A stretch of 5,095 nucleotides of DNA from Lachnospiraceae bacterium (GTDB taxonomy: Bacteria > Bacillota > Clostridia > Lachnospirales > Lachnospiraceae): the NCBI GenBank assembly GCA_017391545.1, contig JAFOYD010000138.1, positions 1-5,095 of the forward strand. The letters are read 5' to 3'. The notes below the pieces were generated by a model. It worked only from the letters and a program-made list of their open reading frames with translations. It was not told the DNA's origin and did not search any database. The stretch's first letter is position 1; every line of letters begins with the position of its first letter. Both the position numbers and the translations under genes were made by a program. Of this stretch, positions 4,797 through 5,095 are shown one piece after another.

Positions 4797-5095
4797 ATGA
4801 TGACAGTACACGAAGTCAGCAAAATATCAGGAGTAAGTATACGTGCTCTTCACCACTATGATAAGATTGGACTTTTGCCGGCCACAAAAGTTACAGACGC
4901 CGGATACCGTCTGTATGACGATACAGCACTGGAGCGTTTGCAGCATATTTTGCTATTCAAGGAACTGGAATTTTCACTGAAAGAGATCAAGGATATTCTG
5001 GACAGCCCGGATTTTGACCGGAGCAAGGCGCTGGAGCAGCAGATTCATCTGTTGGAACTGCGCAAGGAGCATATACAGAATCTGATTGATCTTGC
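4797..5095 (+). CDS. MerR family regulator, TipA-like (N-terminal part, runs off window)
   Basis: This is the N-terminal 99 residues of a MerR-family activator, cut by the window end. It begins MMTVHEVSKISGVSIRALHHYDKIGLL, the helix-turn-helix with the diagnostic R-x-L-H/R-x-Y-D-x-I/x-G-L-L segment. The second wing, DAGYRLYDDTALERLQHILLF, and the helices ELEFSLKEIKDILDSPDFD follow. Then comes a coiled-coil dimerisation helix, ALEQQIHLLELRKEHIQNLI (about 77-96). The FSLKEIK.ILDSPDFD pattern is typical of TipAL-like members, which usually carry a C-terminal ligand-binding TipAS domain and sense hydrophobic or peptide antibiotics. That part lies beyond the window. There are two adjacent ATG codons (4797 and 4800). 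AGAGGTGA (4784-4791) is 5 bases from the first and 8 from the second, so either may start the protein. Autoregulation is likely from the 19-bp-spacer promoter upstream. Confidence 0.92.
   Translation, partial: MMTVHEVSKISGVSIRALHHYDKIGLLPATKVTDAGYRLYDDTALERLQHILLFKELEFSLKEIKDILDSPDFDRSKALEQQIHLLELRKEHIQNLIDL

Overview
The window looks like chromosomal DNA of a low-to-medium-GC Gram-positive Clostridia, most likely a Lachnospiraceae-type gut bacterium. This rests on the AGGAGG-type ribosome sites, near-consensus sigma-A promoters, PadR and MerR/TipA-type regulators and codon use. No gene has been matched to a database, so the taxon is an inference.

Layout. (1) 1-1695, plus strand: a 5'-truncated APC-family amino-acid permease (only about the last four membrane helices), followed 17 bases later by a complete ornithine cyclodeaminase/mu-crystallin family enzyme. 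They form a small amino-acid or amine metabolism operon whose promoter and permease N-terminal part are missing, apparently lost at a junction near base 90-110. A minus-strand-oriented terminator at 32-77 has no gene of its own in the window. (2) 1727-1768: a 16-bp perfect inverted repeat serves as the terminator between two convergent genes. (3) 1781-2943, minus strand: a retron. It consists of an extended -10 promoter, a roughly 170-nt non-coding RNA with recognisable a1/a2 ends, a candidate branching G and a stepped 70-nt msd hairpin, then a complete retron-type reverse transcriptase (NAxxH, QGAPTSP, YCDD). No fused or adjacent effector can be recognised, and the family's VTG motif reads VTR. 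(4) 2967-4708, plus strand: a consensus promoter covered by two 21-bp palindromic operators drives a PadR regulator and, 12 bases downstream, a 439-residue membrane protein. That protein joins an N-terminal HAAS/DUF1700-like domain to a divergent FtsW/RodA (SEDS) domain. (5) 4736-5095: a MerR-type promoter with a 19-bp spacer and dyad operator, then the N-terminal part of a TipA-like MerR regulator that runs off the window.

How the parts work together. The retron has its own promoter and is a self-contained transcription unit. It sits between two unrelated operons, convergent with one and divergent from the other, as expected for a defence cassette inserted in an intergenic region. The PadR/SEDS pair looks like a self-regulated envelope module, and the MerR gene looks autoregulated. 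The retron without an evident effector is the main item of interest, followed by the HAAS-SEDS fusion with its tandem operators.
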